64,000 nt of DNA from Streptomyces sp. Je 1-79 (GCF_025195125.1 NZ_JAMGSL010000001.1:629269-693268); one strand, 5' to 3'. Positions 53,043 through 62,589 are shown, counted from the first letter of the stretch. Made by a program: numbers and translations. The notes: generated by a model from the letters alone, not told the origin.

Positions 53043-55424
53043 ATGTCGAGTTCTCCGCCCTCCGCGTCGATCCAGTACGAGCCCACCACTGGCATGCTCA
53101 TGATTCCGGGCGATCCCGCGAAGGACTTCGCGCCGGGGTTCGCGGTGTTCGACGACTCGGTCCCGGCCCTTCGGAGCTTCGTCCTCGGCCGGCTGCGGAC
53201 ACCCGGCCCCCGAGTGCCGCCGCCCGCCCGGTCGGACTGCGACGCCGTCGTCCCGGTGACGCTGAACCTCGTGCCCCGGCCCGACAACGACTACGACGCC
53301 CGCGCGATATCCGTGGCCGCACCGCCCACGCACGGTGGTTCGGTCCTCGACCGGCACATGGGCTACATGTACGGCAGCGGGCTTTACATCACGAGCGAGA
53401 GCATCCGCAGGCTCACCGACCTGACGGGGAAGCCGGTGGGCTGCCACGGCTGGATCGAGCTCAACCGGCTCGACCCCGACAGCTACTACTACGAGGAGAG
53501 GGACGAAGAGGGGGACGAGGGCTGGGCGGCCGACCACCAGGTCCCCTTCTCCTGGGCGGAGCAGAAGGAACTCGGCCATCACATCGGACGCGTACGGATC
53601 CTGCTGCCGGCCCGGGAGACCGTGCGCGCACTCGTCGATCGGCACCTGCGGGAGCGGGAGCGGGAGCGGCGTGCGAGCGGCGCGCCGGCCGCCCTGGCAG
53701 TCACGGCCGCCCTGGCAGTCACGGCGCCCCCGGCAGTCACGGCGGCCCCGACGGCCCCGGCAGTCACGGCGACCCACCCCGCCCCGCGACCGGAAACCGC
53801 GCAGGCGCCGTCGCTCGTGGAGCGCCAGCTGCGGCGCGCCCTGGCGGAACGGTTCGCCGTCCTGATGAGGAGAGGCCTCGGCCGCCGTGCCGCCGAGGGC
53901 GCTTGGGGCAGGGAAACCGACCGGGACCGGGCGCGGCTGCGCAGAGACGCCGAGTCGCTGCCGCACCTCGCGGCCTGGGAGGCGTTCCGCGCCCGCCCGC
54001 ACGGGTTCACGGGCCTGCGTGCCATCACCCGGTCGGTGTTCCACCACACCCGGGTCCTGGTTCTGGACGGGTCCGGGGTCGAAGTGGGGCAGTACCACCT
54101 GCCCGACGGTCCGCTGACGCTCGTGGACGAACGGGTGCGCGCCGACGCCCTCGTGGCGCTTCAGGTGCACGGGATGGAAGTGGACGCGCCAGAGCACGTG
54201 GCGGGACTCGACGGGTTCCCCGACGCCTCGGTCGTCGTCCGGGACAGCATCTGGTCGATCCGGCTGGTGCGGGAGGGCGTCCCGCTGACGAGTCTCCCCG
54301 AGGCGGGATGGTTCGACGCCGACTCGGGCACCCTCACCGTCTACGCCCGCCCCCACGCCGAGCCGCTGACGGTGCTGCTGCGCCGGCACGGCGTGCGGCC
54401 CCTCCTCGTCACGTACGCCACGCCGCGCGAGGAGGTCGAGGGGCACAACTCCCGGGCATTCTCAGTCCGTTCGGAGATCAGCCCGTTCTACGGTTCGAGC
54501 CAGGTCGCGGCCGGCCCGCAGCGGCTGCTGCCCGAGCGGTACCGCACGTGGCTGGGGGCCAAGCCGGCGGTGCCGGTCGAGCCCGCCGAAGCGGAGCCGG
54601 GCAGCCTGCTGTCGCCCCTCGTCGACGACGCCACGGACAACCCGTACTACCGGCGCGCCCTGGAAGGGCTGTTCGGTGCCCCCGTCGACCCGGACCGCCG
54701 CGGGCCCTGCCGGCTGTGCGGGCGCTCCGCCCAGTCCGCCAGCCCCGGCCTCTTCTACTGCCACCGCTGCTGCGGTCTGGCACTCGGCGGGGTCCTCCGG
54801 GACAACGGGGCGGACGGCGAGTGGACCGAAGCGATCACGTACGGCCTGCGGCGGCTCGCCGAGATCGAGTTCTCCGGGCCGCCGTCCCTCTCGCAGCTGG
54901 GCCGGGTCTCGGTGCCGTACACCGACGCCGAGCTGGTGGACGAGGCCCTGCTCTGCCGGTTCCTGCTGCCCCGCCCCGGGTCGACGCTCCTGAGCACCCG
55001 TCCGGCGCGCAGGGCCCGCACCTGGACGGAGTGGCTCCAGCTGGCCGGGGTGCTCGGCGACGGTGTGCGCACGGCGATGGGTACGGTCACCACGGCGACG
55101 GACGGCCACCTGTGCCGGTCGCTCTTCGAGCGGCACATCGACGACTTCCTGCACCACCGGGGCATCGTGCACGAACCGGAGCCGCACTACCCGCACCATC
55201 CGGAGCTCAACACCACGGGCCTTCGTGCGGATTGGCGGCTGGCCGACGGCACGTTCGTCGAGGCGCTGGGCCTGATGGAGCGCGAGGCGTACGCGGCGAA
55301 GGTGGAGCGGAAGCGGGAGCTGGCCGCCCTGTCCGGGCTGCGGCTCGTCACCGTAACGGCCGCCGAACTGGACCGCCTCGCCGAGATCTTCGCCGACTGG
55401 CTCCCGGCGGCCCCACTGGCATGA
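53043..55424 (+). CDS. HIRAN-like/zinc-ribbon/PD-(D/E)XK nuclease-like protein
   Basis: The protein is 793 residues from ATG 53043. Residues 70-120 look HIRAN-like (VPVTLNLVPRPDNDYDARAI then GYMYGSG), a DNA-end-binding domain in repair helicases. An Ala/Val/Thr linker (about 215-245) leads to a central region. Near residue 558 CRLCGRS plus YCHRCC forms a zinc ribbon. The last 90 residues fit a Vsr/DUF559-type PD-(D/E)XK fold: RADWRLADGTFVEALGLM and YAAKVERKRELA. A nucleic-acid repair or defence role is inferred. The stop overlaps the next start (ATGA). Confidence 0.8.
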   Translation: MSSSPPSASIQYEPTTGMLMIPGDPAKDFAPGFAVFDDSVPALRSFVLGRLRTPGPRVPPPARSDCDAVVPVTLNLVPRPDNDYDARAISVAAPPTHGGSVLDRHMGYMYGSGLYITSESIRRLTDLTGKPVGCHGWIELNRLDPDSYYYEERDEEGDEGWAADHQVPFSWAEQKELGHHIGRVRILLPARETVRALVDRHLRERERERRASGAPAALAVTAALAVTAPPAVTAAPTAPAVTATHPAPRPETAQAPSLVERQLRRALAERFAVLMRRGLGRRAAEGAWGRETDRDRARLRRDAESLPHLAAWEAFRARPHGFTGLRAITRSVFHHTRVLVLDGSGVEVGQYHLPDGPLTLVDERVRADALVALQVHGMEVDAPEHVAGLDGFPDASVVVRDSIWSIRLVREGVPLTSLPEAGWFDADSGTLTVYARPHAEPLTVLLRRHGVRPLLVTYATPREEVEGHNSRAFSVRSEISPFYGSSQVAAGPQRLLPERYRTWLGAKPAVPVEPAEAEPGSLLSPLVDDATDNPYYRRALEGLFGAPVDPDRRGPCRLCGRSAQSASPGLFYCHRCCGLALGGVLRDNGADGEWTEAITYGLRRLAEIEFSGPPSLSQLGRVSVPYTDAELVDEALLCRFLLPRPGSTLLSTRPARRARTWTEWLQLAGVLGDGVRTAMGTVTTATDGHLCRSLFERHIDDFLHHRGIVHEPEPHYPHHPELNTTGLRADWRLADGTFVEALGLMEREAYAAKVERKRELAALSGLRLVTVTAAELDRLAEIFADWLPAAPLA
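53691..53771 (+). repeat. Coding repeats in the nuclease linker
   Basis: Four near-identical 18-base units (53691, 53709, 53727, 53754) encode ALAVTA-type hexapeptides forming the interdomain linker. Confidence 0.8.
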
Positions 55425-57108
55425 CAGACGCCGCCCCTGCCACCCCGTTCGTGGCTGATACTGCCTGTATGGGGGATCACGACACCATCCGGGTGCGTCT
55501 CCGCGCCGCTCTGTGTGCCGACGACCCGTGGACCGCGCTGTACGCGCTGCACACCGACCGGCCCGGCCGCCTCGCCGAGGTGGTCGAGGAGCTGTATCGA
55601 TCGGAAGCCGACAGGGCGGCCCTCCGCCCGCACCTCAGCTGGTACCTGCGGAGCCTCGGCGAGCCCGGCGACGCGGTGCTGCTCCGATTGTGCGCTGAGC
55701 CTGCGTTCGCCGCCGACGACCGCCGGGACCTGCTGAGGGCCACCGTGGAGCGCGGGCTGCGGCTCCCCGCCGAGCTGCTGCGCAGGTACGGCGGAGACCC
55801 CGGCGCCCGGTGGGGAAATGCTCACGCCGGCTTCCCCGCACCTGAACTCGTCGATGCCATGGGGCTCTGCGGCGACCCGTCCTTCGTGCCGCGCCTCGGC
55901 GCTCTCCTCGAGGACGACGCAGCCCGCGGCCGCGCCGCGCTCGCGCTGAGCCGCCTCGGTGCCCGCGAGTGGACGGCACCGATCGCCGGGCGGCTCTCCG
56001 AGGTGACCGGGCTCGACCACACCGCGTCGCCGTCGCCCTGGAGCTGATGGGCGACCCCGCCGCCGTACCGCACCTGCTTCTTTGGCTGGCCGAGAGCGGC
56101 GAGGAGCGCGTCTACGACGTGCACCACGCGCTCGAACGGCTCACCGGATGCGACCCCCTCCTGCCGGAGCGGGCGAGCGGGGCGGTGTACGCGGCGGCCG
56201 TGCGCGCCGCCTGGGCCGACGGCCGCACCGAGCGCACGCCCGCGATGGTGCGGGACCTCGTCGTAGAGTCCGGCGCGCTGGCCCGGTTCTCCGTCGACGG
56301 CGGCGCGGGCCGGATCAGGGTCGCCTTCGACCCGCCGTCCCCCGGCTCCTCCTGGCCGCGCTGGAACCGGTCCCTGACATTCGACGGGCAGCCGCTGTAC
56401 CGGCTCGGCTCGTTCTGCGACACGTGCGAGCTGGGCGTGACGTTGTTGGACTGGCCGGCCGACGAGGCGACCCGGATCGCGGCCGGTATGCGCGGGCGGC
56501 TGGCCGCCCTGGACCGGCTCGACGCCGCGCTGCTCGCCGAATGGAGCCCCGTGCTCGGCGAGTTGGAGACCGGTCACTACCGTGCCCTCCTGCTCGACCT
56601 CCCGCTGGAGCGGGTGGTCGAGCCGGCCCAGTCGTGGTGGTACCGCCGTGCGGCCGCCCGCGTGGAGGGGGACGGCGAGGACTCCGAATACGACGAGGAC
56701 CGTCCCGAGGACTACTGGCCCGGCGTCGCGCACTTCCAGCTCACCGCGCCCGTTCCGGGCGGCCGGGTGCCGTGCACGTACGGCGCCATCCTGCCCTCGC
56801 AGCCGCCGGAGGCGCTCGACCCGTCGACCGTCGCCCGCCACGCGGCCGCCATAGCGGCGGGGGAGCGGCCCGCCGCTGTGGTCCTGGGCTGGATCGACGA
56901 CCGGTATGTGGAGGCGGGGCACTGGGAGCGGTGGCTGGTCGGTGCGGTACTGGACGGTCATCACCGGCTCGCCGCGTACGCGGCGATGGGGTTACCTGTT
57001 CCCACAGGCCCTGAGGCACAAGATCATCCGGTACCCGTACAACTCTGCCGCCACCCCACGCCAACTGCCAGGCCTGACAAGCGAACGCATCCTGGAATGA
57101 TCAGCTAG
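55421..57108 (+). pseudogene. Repeat protein with ParB-like motif, frameshifted
   Basis: The frame from ATG 55421 (overlapping the upstream stop; ATG 55469 is another start) encodes helical, HEAT-like sequence (LVDAMGLCGDPSFVPRLGAL) up to about 56018. There SEVTGLDH should join RVAVALELMGDPAAVPHLL one base out of phase. The second part has WSPVLGELETGHYR and ends with LVGAVLDGHHRLAAYAAMG, matching the ParB/sulfiredoxin core DGxHR. After 56990 composition changes and a TTA codon appears, so the 3' end may also be altered. One missing C in CCACACC explains the frameshift. Confidence 0.65.
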
Positions 57109-57632
57109 TCGCTGAGGAGGCGCTCCCACAGCAGCCCGTCCCGCCAAAGCCCGTCGAGAAAGATCGAGGAGTGTGCGACGCCGTACGGACTGAACCCGTT
57201 TCGTCGCAGCACCCGCTGCGACGGCAGATTCTCCAGATTGGTGGACGCCTCGGCGCGGTGCAACCCGAGTTCGTCCGTCATCACCCGGAGTACAAGTCCG
57301 ACGGCGTTCCCCGCGTGGCCTTGATTCTGGGCGACGCTGGCGATCCAGTATCCGACGGAGCCGCGGCGCAGGTGCGGCTGCGGCAGGATGCCTCCGACGG
57401 TGACCTGCCCGATCACCTGGTCGTCGGCGAGCACCACACCTGGCCAGACCGTGCCGGCCTTGTATCCGGCCAGCAGGCCGTCGATCCGCTCCGCCTGGCC
57501 CTCCGGGGTGAAGAAGTCAGCCGACTGGGCCGGTTCCCACGGTCGGAAGGCCTCGAAGTCCCGCACTCGATGCGCAGCGATCGGAGCGGCGTCGCTGGGC
57601 TCGATCAGACGGATCCTGGTGCTGCTCCCCAT
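57105..57632 (-). CDS. GNAT acetyltransferase (RimJ/RimL-like)
   Basis: This 175-residue protein has IRLIEPSDAAPIAAHRVRD, GSVGYWIASVAQNQGHAGNA (acetyl-CoA loop region) and RVLRRNGFSPYG, as in RimJ/RimL N-terminal acetyltransferases of ribosomal proteins. It is convergent with the preceding gene, the two stops overlapping by four bases. Confidence 0.9.
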   Translation of the reverse strand: MGSSTRIRLIEPSDAAPIAAHRVRDFEAFRPWEPAQSADFFTPEGQAERIDGLLAGYKAGTVWPGVVLADDQVIGQVTVGGILPQPHLRRGSVGYWIASVAQNQGHAGNAVGLVLRVMTDELGLHRAEASTNLENLPSQRVLRRNGFSPYGVAHSSIFLDGLWRDGLLWERLLSD

Positions 57633-58352
57633 AAGCTGATCCTCGTCGCAGTGCGTCAGATGAGGCGGCCAGCCTATGCGAGGTGGTCCGTGCCGGCCGC
57701 ACTCTACGCCTGCTGGCCGTCGAGCGGTCCTTCTGGAGCTCCGCAGAGGGAGAAGTGATGGGAGATAGCGCCTCCTGCTAATGCACCGACAGGACGCCCC
57801 CCGTCGGGGAGTTCACGTCTTCACTGGCCTGACCGGGAACGACCTCTGCTGCGCCCCAGCGATGCCGCATTAGGCCGAAGAGCCGCCGACCGTCCCGGCC
57901 CCTCGCCCGCCACGGGAGGAAGAGGATGTTGTGTCTGTGGTCGTAGATGTCCAGGACCGCGCAACCACGTCTGGGACGTCAACCCCGATGAGGCCACCCT
58001 TCGCTACGACCGTGGCCGCGCCATCGACACACCACCGCAAAGCCGACGGCCGAGCGATCCTTCTGATCGGCTTGGCCATGGCGGACAGTAGGGTCGGCCG
58101 ACCGAAATGAACCGCATGCGCTGGCCGGCCTGAGCTGACCGGCGCTCGTGTGGCCATGCGGCGACGACGACGTGTGACCGAAGTGGAGTGGCTTCGTTCA
58201 CTTCAAGCGGCAGTGTCTACGCATCGGTTCGGGCGTCAGGTGACGTTTGAAGCCTCAAGGTTCTCGGGGTCTGTGACCGGTCACGGGCGCAGCGATGAGT
58301 TTTCCAGGCCCGGCAAGTCTCACCATCGTTGTCGACAACACAGGAGGAGCAC
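57633..58352. other. Region without an intact gene
   Basis: These 720 bases contain only coding-like scraps, for example EVVRAGRTLRLLAVERSF near 57680 and VWDVNPDEATLRYDRGRA near 57970 on the plus strand. None matches a family I know. The right end carries the AGGAGGAG ribosome site of the next gene. Confidence 0.4.
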
Positions 58353-58997
58353 GTGGCTCAGCTGCTGAGAGTCCAGAACTTCAACGTCTCGAGTGACGGG
58401 ATCGGTGCCGGTGAGGACCAGACCCTTGAGAGGCCGTTCGGCCATGTCGATCCCGAGAGGCTGTTCTCCTGGGCCGGCGCCACGGCAAGCTGGCCCATGC
58501 GCACCGACCCCGGGGGCAGCCGGGGCCTGGACGACTACTTCACGCGGGACTACGCCCGCAACATCGGCGCCGAGATCATGGGCCGGAACAAGTTCGGACC
58601 TCAGCGCGGGCCCTGGCGCAACCATGAGTGGCAGGGCTGGTGGGGGGACGAGCCCCCGTTCCGCACCCCGGTATTCGTCCTGACCCACCACAAGCGTCCT
58701 TCGCTCACGCTCTCCGACACCACGTTCCACTTCGTCGAAGGCGACCCTGCCACGGTCCTCGAGCAGGCGCGGGAGGCGGCGCAGGGTAAGGACGTCCGCC
58801 TCGGCGGCGGGGCTACCACCATCCGGCAGTTCCTCGACGCCAACCTCGTCGACACCATGCATGTGGCGGTCTCGCCGGTGAAGCTCGGCTCCGGAGTACG
58901 CCTCTGGGATTCCCCAGATGAACTGCTCGACCGGTTCCACCTGGAGGTCGTTCCCAGCCCGAGCGGGGTGACGCACCACCTGTTCTGGCGAAAGTAG
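58353..58997 (+). CDS. Dihydrofolate-reductase/RibD-C family protein
   Basis: This 214-residue protein from GTG 58353 (after AGGAGGAG) has VQNFNVSSDGIGAGEDQ, ARNIGAEIMGRNKF, FVLTHHKRPSLTL and KDVRLGGGATTIRQFLDANL, the NADPH-binding RibD-C fold. It belongs to a different subgroup from the gene at 38336. Substrate unknown. Confidence 0.88.
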   Translation: MAQLLRVQNFNVSSDGIGAGEDQTLERPFGHVDPERLFSWAGATASWPMRTDPGGSRGLDDYFTRDYARNIGAEIMGRNKFGPQRGPWRNHEWQGWWGDEPPFRTPVFVLTHHKRPSLTLSDTTFHFVEGDPATVLEQAREAAQGKDVRLGGGATTIRQFLDANLVDTMHVAVSPVKLGSGVRLWDSPDELLDRFHLEVVPSPSGVTHHLFWRK

Positions 58998-59180
58998 CCG
59001 GTCACCTCAGGGCAGCCCCGGCCGGCCGTCTTGGCTCCCGGGGCTGCAGCCGAGGGGTGCTGAGAGCCCACAGCGCTGGCGTGATCCGATACGGAACAGA
59101 AGAGGCACGAACGTGCGCTTCCGCGTATAGCCAGGAACGGCTTCGGCATCGACGTCGCGTACCACCTGACCGGGAATCAA

Positions 59181-59205
59181 GCCCTGTCGCCTGACGCGAC
59201 AGGGC
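59181..59205 (+). terminator. Terminator hairpin
   Basis: Arms GCCCTGTCGC (59181-59190) and GCGACAGGGC (59196-59205) pair perfectly with a five-base loop, 180 bases after the DHFR-like gene. The rest of 58998-59377 shows no gene. Confidence 0.7.
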
Positions 59206-59377
59206 CCGTCAGCAGCAACGGGCCAGCCGGCCACGCCTGCTGCCGTGTGTCTCGTCGCCCCGGCGCGAGGGGCGGGGTGACGCGCTGTAGGGGCGCACCT
59301 TGACCTCACCGCTGGTGGACCTCAGGCCTCGAGGAGCGCCGCCGACTCCGGTCCTGAAGGGCAGGCCAGCCTGTTGA

Positions 59378-59405
59378 TTACCATACGGGTCGTCCCGTAA
59401 GGTAA
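59378..59405. promoter_or_regulatory. Symmetric 28-base TetR operator
   Basis: TTACC (59378), ACGGG (59385), CCCGT (59394) and GGTAA (59401) are placed with spacings 2-4-2, giving perfect two-fold symmetry. It ends four bases before the TetR ATG at 59410, so bound repressor would cover the promoter. This is a clear autoregulatory site. Confidence 0.82.
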
Positions 59406-59409
59406 ATAC

Positions 59410-59997
59410 ATGAGTTCCTCTCCGCCCTCCAGAGGGCGTCCCAGGGATCCCCGATCGCACGAGGCGATCATCGGCGCGACGGCGGAGCTGATGGTCGAGG
59501 TCGGCTACGCCGCTACATCGATCGGGGCAGTGGCCGCGCGGGCCGGTGTAGGCAAGGACACGATCTACCGGCGGTGGCCGGGCAAGCCGGAGCTGGTCTT
59601 CGAGGCCGTCTTCACGACCACCGACGATGTTCCGCCCCCGGACACCGGAACGCTGGTCGGGGACCTGACCATCCTGCTGCAGGGTCTGGTCGACGAGTTT
59701 CGCGCGCCTGCCGCCGCGGCGGCGCTCCCCGGGCTGCTCGCCGACTTCGCCGCCGATCCGGAGCTGAAGGCGCGCATCCGCGGCGACTTCCTGGCCCCGT
59801 CGAAGGAGCGTCTGCTGGTCGTCTTCGAACGCGCCGTGCTGCGCGGGGAGATCGCGGCCGAAACGCCTGTGGACCTGGTCCTGGACACGCTGGCAGGATC
59901 CGTGTTCTTCCACGTCGGGCTGGTCGGGGAGCACCCTGACCCGCACCTGGCCGCATTGCTGGCCGCTGTCGTGGCCAAAGGAATCGAGGTCCGGTGA
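59410..59997 (+). CDS. TetR-family transcriptional regulator
   Basis: This 195-residue protein has a DNA-binding domain at residues 15-60 (VGYAATSIGAVAARAGVGKD then TIYRRWPGKPELV), a TetR_C-type ligand domain and no other features. No ribosome site is seen and the operator abuts the ATG, implying a leaderless message. It overlaps the next membrane gene by four bases (GTGA). Confidence 0.93.
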   Translation: MSSSPPSRGRPRDPRSHEAIIGATAELMVEVGYAATSIGAVAARAGVGKDTIYRRWPGKPELVFEAVFTTTDDVPPPDTGTLVGDLTILLQGLVDEFRAPAAAAALPGLLADFAADPELKARIRGDFLAPSKERLLVVFERAVLRGEIAAETPVDLVLDTLAGSVFFHVGLVGEHPDPHLAALLAAVVAKGIEVR

Positions 59998-60374
59998 ACG
60001 GCTGGCTTCTCGCGGCAGGGATCACCGCTCTCGGCGTGGCCGCGGTGCACATCGTCGGCGGGCACCGCGACGTGGTCCGGCCGCTGCTGTCCTGCGGGCT
60101 CGCGGACGAACCCAAGCGTGTCCTGCACGCCGTGTGGCACATGGTGAGCGTCGACTTGGCGCTCTCTGGACTGGCTCTGCTCTACCTCTCCCTGACGGAC
60201 GGTACGTCGGGTACTGGCCTGGTGGCATGGTTCGTGGCCGCGCACTTCATCGCGTACGCGGCAGCCTTTCTGGTCGTCACGCTGTCCGTCGGCTGGCCCA
60301 GACCGCTACTGCGCATGCCGCAGTGGATTCTGCTCCTTCCAGTCGCGGTGCTGGCAGCGGCGGGCGCCGCGTAG
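59994..60374 (+). CDS. Four-helix membrane protein coupled to TetR
   Basis: This 126-residue protein from GTG 59994 has four hydrophobic segments (LLAAGITALGVAAVHIVGG, LALSGLALLYLSL, WFVAAHFIAYAAAFLVV, ILLLPVAVLAAAG). It is translationally coupled to the TetR gene, so likely the regulated function. The family is not recognised. Confidence 0.82.
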   Translation: MNGWLLAAGITALGVAAVHIVGGHRDVVRPLLSCGLADEPKRVLHAVWHMVSVDLALSGLALLYLSLTDGTSGTGLVAWFVAAHFIAYAAAFLVVTLSVGWPRPLLRMPQWILLLPVAVLAAAGAA

Positions 60375-60559
60375 CCGCACGCCCGGAAAGCTTCCGCGAC
60401 CCCCGCTGTCCGCCACGGAGGCCGCGGCCTCGAAGCCGTCGCCCAGTCCAGTCGACCCAGTCCAGTCGACCAGTCCGTGGGACGCACCGGGAGCGGGGAG
60501 CGGAGAGCGGGGAGGGCCGGACGAATCTGGTCGGACCCATTCCGGAACGCCGCTGACCT

Positions 60560-61150
60560 TCACGTTCGTGGGACAGCGTCGTCGGGGAGTCCCGCGATAA
60601 TCACCGCAACGGCCTCTGCCGCACCGTTCAGCTCCCGCAGTCGGCCGTCGGCGAATCGCACCCGGAAGCGGCCGTCGCCGATCGGCATGGCCCGGGCATC
60701 CGGCGTGCGCGCGGCAGACTCGCGCAGCCGGCGCCACCGCGCCGCCACTGCCCGCGCCACCGCCTCGCCACGCTCATGAGCCTCGGCGAGCTCCCAGGTC
60801 TCCAGGAAGGGCCACTGTGTAACGAGTGCCCGGTCCCTGGAAGCCTGCAGCCACGAGTGCAACGCTCTGACAACCACTGACAGATCCGGAGTGCTGCCGG
60901 AAGCCAAACGGACACCGCCGATCCAGCAGCTGACGATGAAGCAGCGCTCGCTGAGGCCATCAGGACGTTCGCCCCATGACCGTCGGCTTCCACCTTCGCC
61001 GCCACACAGCGCCAGCCCGGTGAGGACGTCAGCTCGACCGTCAGCCCGTGGCCGGCATATCGGCCATCTCCTGCAGGGCGTTCCGCAGGGAACCCGCCCG
61101 GACTACCTCGGGGTAGAGCGTCACGTACTCGTGCATGGGATCGTTCGGCG
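60560..61150 (-). pseudogene. DUF6193-family gene, multiply frameshifted
   Basis: Reading backwards from about 61150: YPEVVRAGSLRNALQEMAD, then frame change near 61045 to HGLTVELTSSPGWRCVAAKV, then another near 60960 to SERCFIVSCWIGGVRLASGS, LVTQWPFLETWELAEAHERG, and finally IGDGRFRVRFADG to the stop at 60560. This follows the order of DUF6193 natural-product-associated proteins. About 50 residues before IGDGRF are deleted. Two frameshifts and a deletion make it defunct. Confidence 0.65.
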
Positions 61151-61436
61151 CTGCGTCGCCGTCAAGCCGTTCGGAGATGCCATCGAGCCTGCCAGGCCGG
61201 CGCACCGCCATCACGGCTGTCGGCGCCTGCCTCCCTGGAGCATGCGGTGTCGCCGCAACCCGAGCCCACGCGCCCCACAGCGCGCAGCCGCGGAGGTCCC
61301 TCCGTGAGGTGGCCGACGATTTGGTGAAGGACAAGTGCGGGTTCTCAACTAGCCCGGGACTGCGCCTTAGAGTGGGCGACTCACTACCGGATCTGTGTGC
61401 GTAGCCGCGCACACGGCAGAGACAGGGGGAAGCGTC

Positions 61437-62465
61437 TTGACGGCAAGGACTCGGCCATTACCGCGAAAGCGAAGGGGTGCCCTGGCCAAGGCGCTGGGTG
61501 TGGCGCTCGCCGCGGTGGCGTCGCTGATGACGACAGCCGGACCGGCTGCGGCCGACGACATCTGTGGGCGCCACGTCGGTGGGGCCATCCTCGGCAAGTA
61601 CATCGAGCTGGGCCGCGAAGGCGGGCCGCTCCGCTGCCCGACCACGGACGAGCTCCCGACACCGGACGGCCAGGGCGCGTACCAGCACTTCGCCGGCGGC
61701 TCCATCTACTGGACCGCCTCGACGGGTGCGCACCCGGTGTGGGGGGCGATCCGCGACAGCTGGGCGGGCCAGGGGTGGGAGAGGGGCAAGCTCGGCTACC
61801 CCGTCAGCGACGAGCTGACCAACCCTGACGGGCAGGGCAAGCGGCAACAGTTCCAGGGCGGTACCTACTACTGGCACCCTACGAAGACGAACGGGGCGCA
61901 CGCGGTAGGCGGCCGGATCGGCGAGCTGTGGGGGCAGTGGGGGTATGAGAGAGGCGCCTTCGGCTACCCGGTGACGGACGAGTACAACGCCGTGAAAGTC
62001 GGAGGCAACCTCTCCGAGAACACGGGCGTGCGCCAGCGCTTTGAGAACGACCGGTTCCTCCTGTGGAGCCCCGGCCAGCCCAGCGCTTTCGAGACCTGCC
62101 ACAACGAGTGCGTCGGCTATCTCGGTCTGACCAACGAGCCGTGGGTGGTCCAGACCGAGGTGTACATGAGCTTGACCAGCGACAAGCGTTCCGTCCACGT
62201 CACGCCGACCGACGCCGCGTTCGAGGACGCGGACGACGACCTGCAGGAGAACTGGCGGCAGGTGTGGGCGAACACCCCCTCCCTCCGGAACACCAACCAG
62301 AGGGAGATCAACTCCGTATCCAAGCAGCTTTACTGTCACGCCGCGTTCGCCTTCCCCAAGCCCGGGGGCGGGCACTTCGGCGGCCCGACATGGGACCTGG
62401 AAGCCTGGCGCGCGGACATCCCCTGGGACTCCGCGGAGGCTCTGCGAACCCAGTGCAACTGGTAG
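61437..62465 (+). CDS. Secreted LGFP-repeat/DUF2599 protein
   Basis: The protein is 342 residues, best started at TTG 61437 after AGGGGG. A twin-Arg-like basic start and hydrophobic segment ([17 protein letters not shown]) form the export signal. Three LGFP repeats follow ([38 protein letters not shown]), thought to bind cell wall. The C-terminal DUF2599 domain ends with [16 protein letters not shown] and TWDLEAWR. A cell-wall-associated role is likely. A terminator follows. Confidence 0.88.
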   Translation: MTARTRPLPRKRRGALAKALGVALAAVASLMTTAGPAAADDICGRHVGGAILGKYIELGREGGPLRCPTTDELPTPDGQGAYQHFAGGSIYWTASTGAHPVWGAIRDSWAGQGWERGKLGYPVSDELTNPDGQGKRQQFQGGTYYWHPTKTNGAHAVGGRIGELWGQWGYERGAFGYPVTDEYNAVKVGGNLSENTGVRQRFENDRFLLWSPGQPSAFETCHNECVGYLGLTNEPWVVQTEVYMSLTSDKRSVHVTPTDAAFEDADDDLQENWRQVWANTPSLRNTNQREINSVSKQLYCHAAFAFPKPGGGHFGGPTWDLEAWRADIPWDSAEALRTQCNW

Positions 62466-62479
62466 GACCCAGCACCGAG

Positions 62480-62514
62480 GGGAGTCCCGCCGACAGCACG
62501 CCGGCGGGACTCCC
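62480..62514 (+). terminator. Terminator hairpin after LGFP/DUF2599 gene
   Basis: Thirteen-base arms GGGAGTCCCGCCG (62480-62492) and its complement (62502-62514) pair perfectly, nine-base loop, followed by TTCTCG; 15 bases after the stop. Confidence 0.85.
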
Positions 62515-62589
62515 TTCTCGCGGCCAGTGACTCGAGGACCGGTTGCCTGACGGCAGCCACGTGGACCCGGACACAGGGAAAGCTGCTCT

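Noticed and set aside
53691..53771. Possible CRISPR-like array
   Set aside because: The repeats are in-frame 18-base coding units with no spacers, forming an Ala/Val/Thr linker.
52986..54446. 486-codon minus-strand open frame opposite the nuclease-like gene
   Set aside because: Its composition mirrors the antisense of a GC-rich gene and no family is recognisable.
53903..55420. Long plus-strand frame overlapping the nuclease-like gene
   Set aside because: Before 55421 it is low-complexity Arg/Gly/Pro translation of the real gene; only its last part is coding, and that is listed as the repeat protein.
60442..60469. Two 14-base direct copies (CCCAGTCCAGTCGA)
   Set aside because: A short tandem duplication in a spacer with no hairpin or nearby promoter; no function can be supported.
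61458..62580. Continuation of the minus-strand frame that starts at 62837
   Set aside because: Only the first 80 residues match a transposase; beyond 62590 it is antisense to the LGFP/DUF2599 gene.
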